Positions 1 to 9,951 are shown, numbered from the stretch's first letter. The stretch: DNA of 64,000 nucleotides from an uncultured Parabacteroides sp. (GCA_949296075.1 CASFNG010000002.1:1-64000), one strand, 5' to 3'. Program-made: numbers and translations. The notes: generated from the letters alone by a model not told the origin.

Positions 1-107
1 CCCCCAATGGGCTCAAGGGGAAAGGAAAAGCAATGGCAACGATAAAGTATCCGATCAACGGCAAAGACATCGACGTCGAAGCCGAGTGGTACTAATGGCC
101 CGAGACT
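1..107 (+). rRNA. 23S ribosomal RNA, 3' end (partial)
   Basis: The stretch around positions 77-104 carries the highly conserved terminal 23S sequence (GCCGAGTGGTACTAAT) followed by CCCGA, just upstream of a 5S gene. Only the last ~107 bases are in the window and the exact mature 3' end is approximate. Confidence 0.9.
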
Positions 108-218
108 TTCCTTGCCCTGAAGGGTACGATATGTTTTGGCTACAAGGTTTCCCTTTCGTTGGATGACCAATCGTCCGCTTCCTTGATGTCCGTCGCATGT
201 CACTGACTAAAAGATATT

Positions 219-328
219 AAGGTGGCTATGGCACGGGGGATCCACCTCTTCCCATCCCGAACAGAGAAGTTAAGCCCCGTCACGCCGATGGTACTGCGTA
301 AGAGTGGGAGAGTAGGTAGCCGCCGCTT
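219..328 (+). rRNA. 5S ribosomal RNA
   Basis: Conserved 5S core (CCGAACAGAGAAGTTAAG at about 257-274, GCGTAAGAGTGGGAGAGTAGG near the 3' side) is flanked by complementary ends: GGTGGCTA at 221-228 pairs with TAGCCGCC near 318-325. It lies ~115 bases after the 23S end, the usual 23S-5S order. Ends are good to a few bases. Confidence 0.93.
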
Positions 329-338
329 TTTAGAATGA

Positions 339-376
339 GGGGAGCTGTCCGTAAGAGGGCGGCTCCCCTTTTTTCG
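339..376 (+). terminator. Intrinsic terminator of the rRNA operon
   Basis: GGGGAGC(TG)TCC and GG(C)GGCTCCCC form a GC-rich hairpin directly followed by six T. It closes the rRNA operon before the kinase gene. Confidence 0.85.
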
Positions 377-496
377 TGCCCTCTCCCCGGGCACGTTCCC
401 CCGCCCGGGAAAAGATAAATATCTGTCCCGTTCCTACAATAAAACTTCATTTCTTCCGTTCATATAAGATATGAATTCATCGGAAGGATCACACGC

Positions 497-1654
497 ATGA
501 GCAGTATATACGATTCCCGTCAAAGGTGGAAACTGGGCTTCATTTTCGCCGCCGTATTGATCGCGATCGCCTCGGTCGTCGTGTCAGATTTCCTGATCAA
601 GGACTTGGCTCGCGAGGAGCGCGAGAAGATGGAGATCTGGAGTGAGGCTACGAGGGTGATGACCAGCGAGAATCCAGCCCTTAACATGAACTTGATATTG
701 AAAATCATACAGGGCAATAACTCGATCCCCGTCATCCTGTGCGACGAACGCGACAGCGTGGTGTCGTTTAACAACATCGAGTTGCCGGATGGGGATGCCG
801 GCGCCTTCATGCGCGATAAGGTGAATGAGCTGAAGGCCAAGAACCCGCCCATCGCGATCGACATGGAAGATGGAACCTTCCAGTATCTCTATTACGACGA
901 TTCGATCATCCTGAAACGTCTCTTGGTATATCCTTACGCCCAGCTGACGGTCGTGTTCATCTTCATCGTGACGGCATTCCTCGCCCTCACGAGCACGAAA
1001 AAGGCGGAACAGAACAAGGTTTGGGTCGGCTTGTCGAAGGAGACGGCCCACCAGTTGGGTACCCCGATCTCATCCCTGATCGCCTGGGTGGAGCTGCTGC
1101 GTTCCCAAGAGGTGGATCCATCCTTGCTGGATGAGATGGACAAGGACGTGAAGCGCCTCCAGACCATTGCCGAACGTTTTTCGAAAATAGGCTCAGATCC
1201 TGACCAAAACCCCTCGAACATCGTGGAATCCGTGAGGATGGCCTTGGCATACATGGAGACGCGTATCTCGTCGAAGGTGAAGATCCACGCCTTCTTGCCC
1301 GAGCGTCCCGTCATGGTCTTGATGAACGACTCCCTCTTCGCCTGGGTGATCGAGAATTTGGTGAAGAACGCCGTCGACGCGATGGAGGGGCAGGGCACGA
1401 TCACCATCCGGATGGAAGAGCGGGAGAAGGTGGTCTTGATAGATCTCTCCGACACGGGCAGAGGCATCGCCAAGACAAGATTCAAGACGATCTTCAACCC
1501 CGGTTACACGACGAAGAAAAGAGGCTGGGGACTGGGGCTGTCGCTCGTGAAACGCATAGTCGAGTCGCTTCAGGGAGGACGGATTTTCGTGAAAAGCTCC
1601 GAGTTGGGCAAGGGAACGACCTTCCGGATAAAATTGAGAAAATATAGAGCCTGA
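497..1654 (+). CDS. Membrane sensor histidine kinase (orphan)
   Basis: A 385-residue two-TM sensor kinase. TM segments lie near residues 12-31 and 146-165, with a ~110-residue periplasmic sensor loop between them. The phosphoacceptor box is KETAHQLGTP with His185, a variant of the usual H-E/D box. The ATPase domain follows with an N box (ENLVKNAVDAM, about 286-296), G1 (DTGRGI, 319-324), F box (FNPGYTTK) and G2 (GWGLGLSLV). It should autophosphorylate and signal to a response regulator, but none is encoded nearby. It sits between the rRNA terminator and the DUF177 gene. The ATG follows GGAAGG. The periplasmic signal cannot be read from sequence. Confidence 0.9.
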   Translation: MSSIYDSRQRWKLGFIFAAVLIAIASVVVSDFLIKDLAREEREKMEIWSEATRVMTSENPALNMNLILKIIQGNNSIPVILCDERDSVVSFNNIELPDGDAGAFMRDKVNELKAKNPPIAIDMEDGTFQYLYYDDSIILKRLLVYPYAQLTVVFIFIVTAFLALTSTKKAEQNKVWVGLSKETAHQLGTPISSLIAWVELLRSQEVDPSLLDEMDKDVKRLQTIAERFSKIGSDPDQNPSNIVESVRMALAYMETRISSKVKIHAFLPERPVMVLMNDSLFAWVIENLVKNAVDAMEGQGTITIRMEEREKVVLIDLSDTGRGIAKTRFKTIFNPGYTTKKRGWGLGLSLVKRIVESLQGGRIFVKSSELGKGTTFRIKLRKYRA

Positions 1655-1710
1655 GCAGGAATATAAGAAAAATAAACATAAAGGTATTGCGTTTGTAATA
1701 GGTTTTTTCG

Positions 1711-1718
1711 TACCTTTG
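1711..1718 (+). promoter_or_regulatory. Bacteroidetes -7 element for DUF177-rpmF
   Basis: TACCTTTG matches TAnnTTTG. A start site ~7 bases downstream gives a leader of under 20 bases before the TTG start at 1742. Confidence 0.7.
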
Positions 1719-1741
1719 CAAAGTTTTTACACTAAAAGGCT

Positions 1742-2335
1742 TTGGGGAAATTTGAATTATATAACGTAGATCTGAAAAATCTTACTCCGGGAGTACACGA
1801 TTTCGAGTATTCCTTGGAGAACAAGTTTTTCGTGGACATCGACGGGACCGAGGTGCAGAAAGGCAAGGTGAAGGTTCACCTCAGCGTGAAGCGGTCCGCG
1901 GTGATGTTCGAGATGAACTTTCAGATACAAGGGACTGTTATCGTGCCGTGCGACAGATGCCTGGACGATATGGAGGTCCCGATCGATACCCACAACCGCC
2001 TTATCGTGAAGTTCGGCAAGGAGTACGCGGAGGAAAGCGATGAGATCGTCATCATCCCCGAGGAAGAGGGGGCGATCAACCTGGCGTGGTTCCTTTACGA
2101 GTTCATCGCGCTGGCGGTCCCCATGAAGCACGTTCACGCCCCGGGCAAGTGCAACAAGACGATGTCTTCCAAACTGAGGAAACATACCGCCCGGAATATG
2201 GACGACGATGGAGCTGACGATTTCGGGGACGATATGGGAGGGGATGACCTCTCGCTGGAGGATAACGGCGACACAGGACCGGCCGATCCTCGTTGGGATG
2301 CCCTGAAAGATTTGCTTGGAAATGATAACAATTAA
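1742..2335 (+). CDS. DUF177 / YceD-family protein, upstream of rpmF
   Basis: A 197-residue DUF177 (YceD) protein. The family is almost always encoded just before rpmF, and the E. coli member affects 23S rRNA accumulation, so a role in large-subunit assembly is likely. A CxxC pair (Cys70, Cys73 in VPCDRC) is visible, then a third Cys near residue 138, and the last ~45 residues are very Asp/Glu-rich. The start is TTG: the N-terminus MGKFELYNVDLK is the usual one for Bacteroidetes members as I remember it, no in-frame ATG lies nearby, and the promoter is only ~24 bases upstream. rpmF follows 12 bases later, so the two are co-transcribed. Confidence 0.85.
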   Translation: MGKFELYNVDLKNLTPGVHDFEYSLENKFFVDIDGTEVQKGKVKVHLSVKRSAVMFEMNFQIQGTVIVPCDRCLDDMEVPIDTHNRLIVKFGKEYAEESDEIVIIPEEEGAINLAWFLYEFIALAVPMKHVHAPGKCNKTMSSKLRKHTARNMDDDGADDFGDDMGGDDLSLEDNGDTGPADPRWDALKDLLGNDNN

Positions 2336-2347
2336 ATAAATAAAACA

Positions 2348-2533
2348 ATGGCACATCCTAAAAGAAGACAAGGTAAGACAAGAACAGCCAAGAGAAGAAC
2401 GCATGACAAGGCTGTAGTTCCAACAATGGCAATTTGCCCGAACTGTGGCGCATGGCACCTTTATCACACGGTATGCGGTGAGTGCGGTTATTATAGGGGA
2501 AAATTGGCGATTGAGAAAGAAGCAGCCGTGTAA
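2348..2533 (+). CDS. rpmF: 50S ribosomal protein L32 (bL32)
   Basis: A 61-residue L32 with the basic N-terminus (AHPKRRQGKTRTAKRR) and a zinc-ribbon formed by Cys30, Cys33, Cys43 and Cys46 (CPNC...CGEC). All four zinc ligands are present, so this is the zinc-binding form. It is co-transcribed with DUF177 and followed by an intrinsic terminator. Confidence 0.97.
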   Translation: MAHPKRRQGKTRTAKRRTHDKAVVPTMAICPNCGAWHLYHTVCGECGYYRGKLAIEKEAAV

Positions 2534-2570
2534 GTCGATCGTCTTATATGGTTTGATGAACAAATGAAAT

Positions 2571-2601
2571 AGCCCTAAAACAACCTTTTAGGGCTTTTTT
2601 T
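2571..2601 (+). terminator. Intrinsic terminator after rpmF
   Basis: AGCCCTAAAA pairs perfectly with TTTTAGGGCT across a 5-base loop and is followed by seven T. It separates rpmF from fabH only 30 bases before the fabH start. Confidence 0.9.
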
Positions 2602-2631
2602 AATTAGCATCAGTTCCTTATATATTTTGTT

Positions 2632-3636
2632 ATGGAGAAGATAAATGCGCTTATCACGGGTGTCGGCGGCTATGTCCCGGAAGATGTATTGACGAATGAG
2701 GACATTTCCCGGATGGTTGATACGACAGACGAGTGGATCATGACTCGTGTGGGTATCAAGGAACGCCGAATTTTAAGAGGAGAGGGAAACGGGCTCTCTT
2801 TCATGGGAATCCGGGCCGTGAAGCAATTGCTGGAGAAAACAGGTGTCGATCCCGAGGAGATCGAGGTGGTGATGACCGCCACGACTACCCCGGATCATCA
2901 TTTCCCGACCACGGCCTCCATCATCGCCTATCATACGGGATGCAAGAACGCCATGACGTTCGACCTGCAAGGCGCTTGCGCCGGGTTCCTGTACGCGCTG
3001 GAGACGGGTGCGAACTACATCCGTTCCGGACGTTATAAGAAGGTCATCGTGGTGGCAGGCGACAAGATGACCGCCATCACGGACTATCAAGATCGCTCCA
3101 CCTGCCCGCTGTTTGGCGACGCTTGCGGGGCCGTGCTCTTGGAGCCGACCACGGAGGAGCTGGGAGTCATGGACACGATCCTGCGCACGGATGGCAGCGG
3201 CTACTCGCATCTGCTCATGAAGGCCGGTGGTTCAGCCTATCCCCCAAGCCACGAGACGGTGGACAAGCGCGAGCACTTCGTCTATCAAGACGGGAGATAT
3301 GTGTTTAAGTATGCCGTATCCTACATGGCCGACGTGGCAGCCGAGATCGCTGAGCGCAACCATCTGACGCACGAGGACATCGCATGGATCGTACCGCATC
3401 AGGCGAACCTCCGCATCATTGACGCGACAGCCAAGCGGTTAGGGGTCGAGATGGATAAGGTAATGGTCAATATCCAGAAGTATGGTAACACCAGTGCCGG
3501 CACGATTCCTATCTGTTTATGGGAATGGGAAGACCGGCTGAAGAAGGGAGACAACTTGATCCTCGCCGCTTTTGGGGCAGGCTTTACCTGGGGAGCGATT
3601 TACCTGAAATGGGGATATGATGGAAAAAAAGCATAA
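2632..3636 (+). CDS. fabH: Beta-ketoacyl-ACP synthase III
   Basis: Condenses acetyl-CoA (or a branched acyl-CoA) with malonyl-ACP to start fatty-acid synthesis in the cytoplasm. The 334 residues carry the full triad: Cys116 (GACAGF), His256 (PHQANL) and Asn286 (YGNTSAG). In E. coli plsX lies between rpmF and fabH; here it is missing. The gene overlaps era by 20 bases, so the two are translationally linked. A -7-like TATATTTTG ends only 2 bases before the ATG, after the rpmF terminator. Confidence 0.96.
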   Translation: MEKINALITGVGGYVPEDVLTNEDISRMVDTTDEWIMTRVGIKERRILRGEGNGLSFMGIRAVKQLLEKTGVDPEEIEVVMTATTTPDHHFPTTASIIAYHTGCKNAMTFDLQGACAGFLYALETGANYIRSGRYKKVIVVAGDKMTAITDYQDRSTCPLFGDACGAVLLEPTTEELGVMDTILRTDGSGYSHLLMKAGGSAYPPSHETVDKREHFVYQDGRYVFKYAVSYMADVAAEIAERNHLTHEDIAWIVPHQANLRIIDATAKRLGVEMDKVMVNIQKYGNTSAGTIPICLWEWEDRLKKGDNLILAAFGAGFTWGAIYLKWGYDGKKA

Positions 3637-4510
3637 ATCAGGCTTTGTCAATATCGTCGGTAACCCGAATGTCGGGAAGTCCACGCTGATGAATCGGCTG
3701 GTGGGAGAGCGTATCTCCATTATCACCTCGAAGGCGCAGACAACGAGGCACCGGATCATGGGGATCGTGAATACCGAGGATATGCAGATCGTGTACTCGG
3801 ACACGCCTGGTGTCCTGCGGCCGAACTATAAGTTGCAGGAATCCATGCTCAATTTTTCCCAGTCCGCCTTGGGCGACGCTGACGTATTGCTGTACGTGAC
3901 GGATGTTGTCGAGACGGTGGACAAGAACAACGATTTCCTGGAAAGGATACAAAGGATGGATTGTCCTGTCCTTTTGCTGATCAACAAGATCGACCAGACG
4001 AACCAGCAAGAGCTGGAGAGGCTGGTAGCGCTTTGGACGGAAATCTTGCCGAAGGCGGAAATCATCCCGATCTCCGCCCTGTCGAACTTTAATGTCGATT
4101 ATGTAAAGCGCCGGGTCGAGGAGCTGATGCCGGAGTCTCCTCCTTATTTCGAGAAGGATGCCTTGACGGATAAGCCCGCCCGTTTCTTCGTCACTGAGAT
4201 CATTCGCGAGAAGATCTTGCTCTATTATCAAAAGGAGATCCCCTACTCCGTGGAGGTGGTGGTCGAGTTATTCAAGGAGGATGATAAGATGATCCATATC
4301 AAGGCGCTTGTCATCGTGGAAAGGGATTCCCAAAAAGGGATCATTATCGGGCATCAAGGGCAGGCATTGAAGAAAGTCGGAGCTATGGCCCGGAAGGATA
4401 TCGAACGTTTCTTCGGGAAGAAAGTGTTCCTGGAGATGTTTGTCAAGGTGGAAAAGGACTGGCGTAACCGCGACAACTTGTTAAGGAACTTTGGTTATCA
4501 ACTGGACTAA
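3617..4510 (+). CDS. era: GTPase Era, 16S rRNA/30S maturation factor
   Basis: A 297-residue Era GTPase. G1 is GNPNVGKST (about 15-23), switch/G2 lies near QTTRHR, G3 is DTPG and G4 is NKID. The C-terminal KH domain shows [15 protein letters not shown] near residues 235-250. Era binds the 3' end of 16S rRNA and checks small-subunit assembly. It overlaps fabH and is followed 25 bases later by der, so two ribosome-assembly GTPases sit back to back. Confidence 0.96.
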   Translation: MMEKKHKSGFVNIVGNPNVGKSTLMNRLVGERISIITSKAQTTRHRIMGIVNTEDMQIVYSDTPGVLRPNYKLQESMLNFSQSALGDADVLLYVTDVVETVDKNNDFLERIQRMDCPVLLLINKIDQTNQQELERLVALWTEILPKAEIIPISALSNFNVDYVKRRVEELMPESPPYFEKDALTDKPARFFVTEIIREKILLYYQKEIPYSVEVVVELFKEDDKMIHIKALVIVERDSQKGIIIGHQGQALKKVGAMARKDIERFFGKKVFLEMFVKVEKDWRNRDNLLRNFGYQLD

Positions 4511-4535
4511 TAAGTAGCATACGAAAGAGAATTTT

Positions 4536-5849
4536 ATGGGAAATATAGTAGCGATAGTGGGAAGACCCAATGTGGGCAAATCAACCCTCTTCAACCGATT
4601 GACCGGCACACGCCAGGCGATCGTGAACGAGGAGGCAGGTACTACCCGCGACCGCCAATACGGGAAGGTGGAATGGACGGGAAAGGAATTCTCCTTGATC
4701 GACACAGGAGGATGGGTTGTCAATTCAGATGATGTTTTCGAGGAAGAGATCAACAAGCAGGTGAAGATCGCCATCGAGGAGGCCGACGTGATCTTGTTTG
4801 TCGTTGATGTGGTAAACGGCCTGACTGACCTTGATATGGAGGTAGCCGATATATTGCGCCGCTGCGATCGTCCTGTGATTGTCGTGGCTAATAAGGCAGA
4901 CAATTACGCGTTGCACATCTCGGCCGCGGAGTTCTATTCTTTCGGATTGGGGGATCCATACTGTATCTCCGCCATAAATGGTTCCTATACGGGCGAGTTG
5001 CTGGATAAGATCGTGGCGACCTTGCCGGAGGAAAAGGCGGAGGTCTTGGAGGAGGATTTGCCCCGTATCGCCGTTATCGGGCGTCCGAACGCCGGGAAGT
5101 CATCGCTGATCAACGCCTTCATTGGAGAAGAGCGCCATATCGTTACCGATATAGCAGGTACTACCCGTGACTCCATCTATACGAAGTACAATAAATTCGG
5201 CCTTAACTTCTATTTGGTGGATACTGCGGGAATCCGCAAGAAGGGGAAGGTGAACGAGGATTTGGAGTATTATTCCGTCATCCGTTCGATACGGGCGATC
5301 GAGAACTCGGATGTCTGCGTCTTGATGCTCGACGCCACAAGAGGAATCGAAAGCCAGGATATGAACATCTTCTCGTTGGTACAGAAGAACAAGAAAGGCT
5401 TAGTGGTTTGCGTGAACAAGTGGGACTTGGTGGAGGAGAAGAACCAGAAGGTGATCGATACCTATGTCGCGGCGATACGCGATCGGTTGGCGCCTTTCAC
5501 GGACTTCCCTATCCTGTTTATCTCCGCCTTGACCAAGCAACGTATCCTGAAGGTGCTGGAAACCGCGAAAGCGGTCTATGAGAATCGCTCGAAGCGGGTC
5601 TCGACAGCCAAGCTGAACGAGGTTATGCTGCCCATCATCGAGAATTATCCGCCACCCGCTTGGAAAGGTAAATATATCAAGATCAAGTATATTACCCAAT
5701 TGCCGGGGACGAGCGTCCCGTCGTTCGTGTTCTTCTGTAACTTGCCCCAGTGGGTGAAAGAGCCGTATAAGCGGTTCTTGGAGAACAAGATCCGGGAGAA
5801 CTGGGATTTTAGCGGCACCCCGATCAATATCTTTATCCGGGAAAAGTAA
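4536..5849 (+). CDS. der: GTPase Der (EngA), 50S assembly
   Basis: A 437-residue protein with two tandem GTPase domains: first G1 GRPNVGKST near residues 8-16 and second G1 GRPNAGKSS near 182-190. Each is followed by TTRD switch and DT(G/A)G motifs, and there is a C-terminal KH-like domain. Der is needed for late 50S assembly. Its length is normal. The gene is closed by a strong hairpin shared with the convergent GH123 gene. Confidence 0.97.
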   Translation: MGNIVAIVGRPNVGKSTLFNRLTGTRQAIVNEEAGTTRDRQYGKVEWTGKEFSLIDTGGWVVNSDDVFEEEINKQVKIAIEEADVILFVVDVVNGLTDLDMEVADILRRCDRPVIVVANKADNYALHISAAEFYSFGLGDPYCISAINGSYTGELLDKIVATLPEEKAEVLEEDLPRIAVIGRPNAGKSSLINAFIGEERHIVTDIAGTTRDSIYTKYNKFGLNFYLVDTAGIRKKGKVNEDLEYYSVIRSIRAIENSDVCVLMLDATRGIESQDMNIFSLVQKNKKGLVVCVNKWDLVEEKNQKVIDTYVAAIRDRLAPFTDFPILFISALTKQRILKVLETAKAVYENRSKRVSTAKLNEVMLPIIENYPPPAWKGKYIKIKYITQLPGTSVPSFVFFCNLPQWVKEPYKRFLENKIRENWDFSGTPINIFIREK

Positions 5850-5867
5850 AAAAGATCATTAAGCATG

Positions 5868-5917
5868 AAAAATCCCGCGGGAGAAGCGAGTTTACGCTGT
5901 CCCGCGGGATTTTTTTT
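5868..5917. terminator. Bidirectional terminator between der and GH123
   Basis: AATCCCGCGGGA and TCCCGCGGGATT form a near-perfect stem over an 18-base loop. Eight T follow on the plus strand and a short T run lies on the minus strand, so it can end both convergent genes. Confidence 0.85.
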
Positions 5918-5936
5918 GTCTTTTACGGTAGCTCTG

Positions 5937-7700
5937 TCAGAAGGAATTCAGCAACCGGTGCAGCTCGTCCACCATCTCGGATGCCGACTGCTGGGTCTCG
6001 GCGAGCCCCTCGGGGGTGAACTTGGCGACCGTACGGTTCAGTTTCTCTAACTTACCGCCCTTCAGCTCGGAGCGGAGCTGGTGTATCTTCTCGCAATCCT
6101 GTAATCCTTCCATCAGTCGCTCGAAGCGGATACTGCTGCGCGGCCCCGGGTAGATACTGTATGTGTCGCCCGCCGCCCAAGTGCGGAAGCGGGAGTCTCG
6201 GAGCGGGTCGATCGTCCAGCTGTTGACCGCCCAGCGGAGGTAGCCGTCATAACCGCCCGCTACGGCATGAAGTACCGTCCAGGCTGCCTCGGCGGGAGCG
6301 GAGAAGGTAAACGTATTCGGGAACGCCTCCGCACAGCAGGTATATACCGTGCTGATCTGCCCCTTGGCCTCGCGGGCCTTCTTCACGTCGGCGGGGAACT
6401 GATGCCCGTAAGGAATACTCAAGTAATAGAGATCCTCCTGGATCTCCGGGTGATAATTACCCGCCAGCGAGATCTTGAATTCCGGATCCGCCTGCTTGAT
6501 TACCTTGATCGCCTCTCGCATGGCCTCCATCGGGCGTTCGTCCATCGAGATAGAGGTCTTCTCGAACCAGCCTTTCTGACGGAGATGGCGGGCGAAATCC
6601 TTCAGGAAACTTCCCCAGTAGTCCGCGTAAGCCGCTTCGCCCGGCTTGGTGTTGATAAACTGGACACGGTTGGTCGCCTCGTCGTAATAGTCGAAGGTCA
6701 GCGCCCAAGGGATCATGGTATAGCAGCTGATTATATCGTCGATCCCGATCTCGTTCATCATGAACTCCACCCATTTGTCGAACACGGCGTAATCATATCG
6801 CCAGGTACCGTCTATCTTCTTGATCCGGGTCACCATGCTGTCGAAATGATCCTGCGTCTGCCCGGCCCAAGGCTTGTGCATGATACTGGCCGTGATGGAG
6901 CGTTGCCCGGCGTCGGCGAGCATCCGCATGATCGGTCGCATGGCCTCGAAATGCGCCTCACTCCACAACGGCACCTGATAGTAGCGCGCCACGGCGTACG
7001 GATTTTGCCAGAGATCCAAGTGGAAAGCCCAGTCTTTCGCCTCCGGTAAGGTACGTTGGAGCACCTCCACCTCGAACCGTAGCCGCATCGGATCGGCCGA
7101 TTTGCCGGTCACGGTCAAGGTACCTTTGTATCTGCCCGGCTCCGCGTCCCGCGGCACCTGCACTCGCAGCCAGATCGGTTGGGTGGATCGAGCCTGTATG
7201 TCCCGTATCTTCACGATGTCCAACACGTCCGCCACAAGCGAGGAATCCCATTCCGCCTTGTTTTCCCGGACGCCACATCCCCCTTTCCGATCCTTGTTCA
7301 GCTCGTCGGTCATGACGTAGCGTACGAAATGAGCCGATACCGCCGAGGCAGGGATGACTGATGATCCGCGGCGAAGCTCACTCACCTCGATAGAGGCGTC
7401 CTCGATACCCGTCCGGGTCCATAATACCGCCTGCGCGTTCACCCGTTCGCCTCTCCACGCCTTTCCCCGCCAGCGGTCGCTGATCTTCACGTCGGGGATG
7501 TCGTGCTTGGTGTAGCGAATGTCTGTCGATCCCCAGCTCAGGCGGGTCGGGACGGAAAGTTGATCCCACGCCTCATCGCTGTCGTGCGGCTTGGGGTCGG
7601 CGAGCTCTTGGTATTCCCCTAACGGGAATCTCTCAGGCTGTTGGGCGAAACTGTAGGAGCCCAGCGCCAGGAGGGCGCAAAGAATGAAAGTGTTTCTCAT
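5937..7700 (-). CDS. GH123 / DUF4091-type beta-N-acetylgalactosaminidase, secreted
   Basis: A 587-residue exported protein (signal peptide ending near LGSYSFAQ). It has an N-terminal beta-sandwich (~50-215) and a GH123/DUF4091 TIM-barrel C-terminal part. The Asp-Glu pair expected for substrate-assisted catalysis in GH123 is at Asp387-Glu388 (SMDERP), and the conserved AVNSWTIDPLRDSR segment follows near residue 515. Characterised GH123 enzymes remove beta-linked GalNAc from glycosphingolipid-type oligosaccharides. The same substrate here is inference. It is divergent from a GH20 gene across a 172-base promoter region. Confidence 0.85.
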   Translation of the reverse strand: MRNTFILCALLALGSYSFAQQPERFPLGEYQELADPKPHDSDEAWDQLSVPTRLSWGSTDIRYTKHDIPDVKISDRWRGKAWRGERVNAQAVLWTRTGIEDASIEVSELRRGSSVIPASAVSAHFVRYVMTDELNKDRKGGCGVRENKAEWDSSLVADVLDIVKIRDIQARSTQPIWLRVQVPRDAEPGRYKGTLTVTGKSADPMRLRFEVEVLQRTLPEAKDWAFHLDLWQNPYAVARYYQVPLWSEAHFEAMRPIMRMLADAGQRSITASIMHKPWAGQTQDHFDSMVTRIKKIDGTWRYDYAVFDKWVEFMMNEIGIDDIISCYTMIPWALTFDYYDEATNRVQFINTKPGEAAYADYWGSFLKDFARHLRQKGWFEKTSISMDERPMEAMREAIKVIKQADPEFKISLAGNYHPEIQEDLYYLSIPYGHQFPADVKKAREAKGQISTVYTCCAEAFPNTFTFSAPAEAAWTVLHAVAGGYDGYLRWAVNSWTIDPLRDSRFRTWAAGDTYSIYPGPRSSIRFERLMEGLQDCEKIHQLRSELKGGKLEKLNRTVAKFTPEGLAETQQSASEMVDELHRLLNSF

Positions 7701-7736
7701 GTTTTAATCCTGTTTTTTTAGTTGTTTTAGGAAAGG

Positions 7737-7744
7737 CGAAGATA
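7737..7744 (-). promoter_or_regulatory. -7 element for the GH123 gene
   Basis: CGAAGATA on the plus strand reads TATCTTCG on the minus strand, one mismatch from TAnnTTTG, about 37 bases before the ATG at 7700. Confidence 0.5.
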
Positions 7745-7840
7745 ATGAAAAGAACAGATTTCGCCAATCCTTTCGGAATTGTTGGTGAGCTTTTCTGGAA
7801 GAGAGGAGCGTGTTTTGGGGAAAGGATCGCGGAGTTTTTC

Positions 7841-7848
7841 TATCTTTG
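7841..7848 (+). promoter_or_regulatory. -7 element for the GH20 gene
   Basis: TATCTTTG, a perfect TAnnTTTG match, 24 bases before the GH20 ATG. It faces away from the GH123 promoter. Confidence 0.75.
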
Positions 7849-7872
7849 GCGCCGATTTAAATCCAAATACAT

Positions 7873-9846
7873 ATGAAGATACAACTTTATTGGCTGCTTT
7901 CGGCAGCGTTATTGTTATTGCCGGGAAAGGCAGACGCCGCTAACAACAAGAAACCGTTCGTCATCCCTGAATTGAGGGAGTGGAGGGGAAGCCAGGGTAT
8001 GTTTACCCCTACGGCTACATCCCGGGTCGTGTATGCCGGGAAGGATCCCTCCGTAGCCCGTGTAGCCAAGCAGTTCGCCGAGGATTATGAACTGATGTTC
8101 GGCCGCCGTATGATGGTCGTGCAAGGCCGTGCGGCTGCTGGCGACTTCGTGTTGTCCCTCTCGTCAGACCGGCGGTTGGGTGAGGAGGGCTACGCACTGA
8201 AGATCACCGACCGGGTCACCGTCACCGCTCCCAAGAGCAAGGGGCTGTACTGGGCTACCCGTACGTTGCTGCAACTGACCGAGCAGCGCGACGACCAGGC
8301 TTTGCCGAAAGGTACTGCCCGGGATTACCCCGACTACGCGATCCGCGGCTTCATGATGGATTGCGGACGTAAGTTCATCCCGATGGGCATGTTGCGCGAT
8401 TATGTGAAGATGATGGCTTATTACAAGATGAATACCTTCCAGATTCATCTGAACGATAACGCTTTCAAGCAGTATTTCGAGCACGACTGGAACAAGACTT
8501 ATTCGGCTTTCCGGCTTGAGTGCGAGACTTTCCCCGGGCTGACCGCCCGCGACGGCTATTACACGAAAAAGGAGTTTATCGCCCTTCAGCAGCTTGCCGA
8601 CAGCTTAGGCGTCGAGATCATCCCGGAGATAGATGTCCCGGCGCATTCGCTCGCTCTAACCCAGTACAAGCCGGAGCTCGGCAGCGAGGAGTACGGCATG
8701 GATCATCTCGACCTGTTCAAACCGGAGACCTACGAGTTCGTGGACGCGTTGTTCCGCGAGTACTTAGAGGGACGTAACCCGGTCTTCGCGGGTAAACGTG
8801 TCCATATCGGCACGGACGAGTATTCTAATAAGAAGCAGGATGTGGTAGAGAAATTCCGCGCTTTCACCGATCATTATATCCGCTTCGTGGAAAGTTTCGG
8901 CAAGCAGGCTTGTGTATGGGGAGCCTTGACGCACGCGAAGGGCGAGACGCCTGTCAAGTCGGACAACGTGCTGATGAGTACTTGGTACAACGGTTATGCG
9001 GATCCGAAAGAGATGATCAAGCAAGGTTATGACTTGATCAGCATCCCTGACGGATACCTTTATATCGTTCCCGCGGCAGGCTACTACTATGATTATCTAA
9101 ATACGGAGATGCTGTATAAGGAATGGACACCCGCCCATATCGGTGACGTGGTGTTTCCCGAAAAACATAAGCAGATCAAAGGCGGTATGTTTGCCGTGTG
9201 GAATGACCATTCGGGCAACGGGATCAGTACGAAGGATATTCATTACCGCGTGTTCCCCGCCATGCAGACCTTGGCGGTCAAGATGTGGGACGGAAAGAAT
9301 GTCGCTCTCCCGTATGAGGAGTTCAACCGCGCGAGAATGGCGATCAGCGAGGCTCCGGGCGTGAATGTGGCCGGGCGCGTCGGTACGAGCCCGCGGGCCG
9401 TTTACAACCTCGATACCTTGAAGCCGGGCATGGAAACCGGGCTGAAAGAGATCGGCTATCATTATACCGTCTCTTTCGACATCAAGGCGAAGGAGGAAGA
9501 AAGGGGTACTGAGTTGTTCCGCTCTCCGGACGCCGTCTTTTACCTGTCTGATCCGGCATCCGGGAAGTTAGGATTTGTACGCGACGGCTACCTGAATACC
9601 TTCAATTATCAGTTCTATCCCGAGGAAACCGCGTCGGTGACCATCACCGGCGACGAGAAATCCACCCGGCTCTACATTGATGGCAAGCTGAAAGAGGACT
9701 TGAATATCCAGAAGCGTTACTTCAACGGAGGGAAAGATTCGATGAATTATGTCCGTACATTGGTGTTCCCCTTGGAAAAGGCGGGGAATTTCAAGAGCTC
9801 GATCCGTAATGTAGAGGTGCTGAACTATTGCAAGCCCGAGATGTAG
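7873..9846 (+). CDS. GH20 beta-N-acetylhexosaminidase with C-terminal LamG-like domain
   Basis: A 657-residue exported enzyme (signal peptide ~1-22, ending KADA). Residues ~28-150 form the GH20 N-terminal helper domain. The TIM barrel starts near YAIRGFMMDCGR (~155) and carries the catalytic Asp-Glu pair Asp315-Glu316 (HIGTDEY). The last ~165 residues look like a concanavalin/LamG-type sandwich (FYLSDPASGKLGF; STRLYIDGKLKED), probably for carbohydrate binding. GH20 enzymes release terminal beta-GlcNAc or beta-GalNAc by substrate-assisted catalysis. Periplasmic or surface location is inferred from the signal peptide. Confidence 0.92.
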   Translation: MKIQLYWLLSAALLLLPGKADAANNKKPFVIPELREWRGSQGMFTPTATSRVVYAGKDPSVARVAKQFAEDYELMFGRRMMVVQGRAAAGDFVLSLSSDRRLGEEGYALKITDRVTVTAPKSKGLYWATRTLLQLTEQRDDQALPKGTARDYPDYAIRGFMMDCGRKFIPMGMLRDYVKMMAYYKMNTFQIHLNDNAFKQYFEHDWNKTYSAFRLECETFPGLTARDGYYTKKEFIALQQLADSLGVEIIPEIDVPAHSLALTQYKPELGSEEYGMDHLDLFKPETYEFVDALFREYLEGRNPVFAGKRVHIGTDEYSNKKQDVVEKFRAFTDHYIRFVESFGKQACVWGALTHAKGETPVKSDNVLMSTWYNGYADPKEMIKQGYDLISIPDGYLYIVPAAGYYYDYLNTEMLYKEWTPAHIGDVVFPEKHKQIKGGMFAVWNDHSGNGISTKDIHYRVFPAMQTLAVKMWDGKNVALPYEEFNRARMAISEAPGVNVAGRVGTSPRAVYNLDTLKPGMETGLKEIGYHYTVSFDIKAKEEERGTELFRSPDAVFYLSDPASGKLGFVRDGYLNTFNYQFYPEETASVTITGDEKSTRLYIDGKLKEDLNIQKRYFNGGKDSMNYVRTLVFPLEKAGNFKSSIRNVEVLNYCKPEM

Positions 9847-9865
9847 CCTTGACATCCTGATACCC

Positions 9866-9873
9866 TATCTTTG
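9866..9873 (+). promoter_or_regulatory. Upstream candidate promoter for the ABC exporter
   Basis: TATCTTTG, a perfect -7 match, ~110 bases before the ABC transporter start. A second match lies at 9952-9959, so the gene may have tandem promoters. Confidence 0.45.
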
Positions 9874-9951
9874 GCATATACCCGGAGATAGGAGACGCCT
9901 CGACCATGCAAAATTGGGGAACTTCCCTTTTGTGTGGCCGAGGCTTTCATT

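Noticed and set aside
6267..7049. A 260-codon plus-strand frame inside GH123
   Set aside because: It lies fully opposite the catalytic domain of a well-supported gene and shows no domain.
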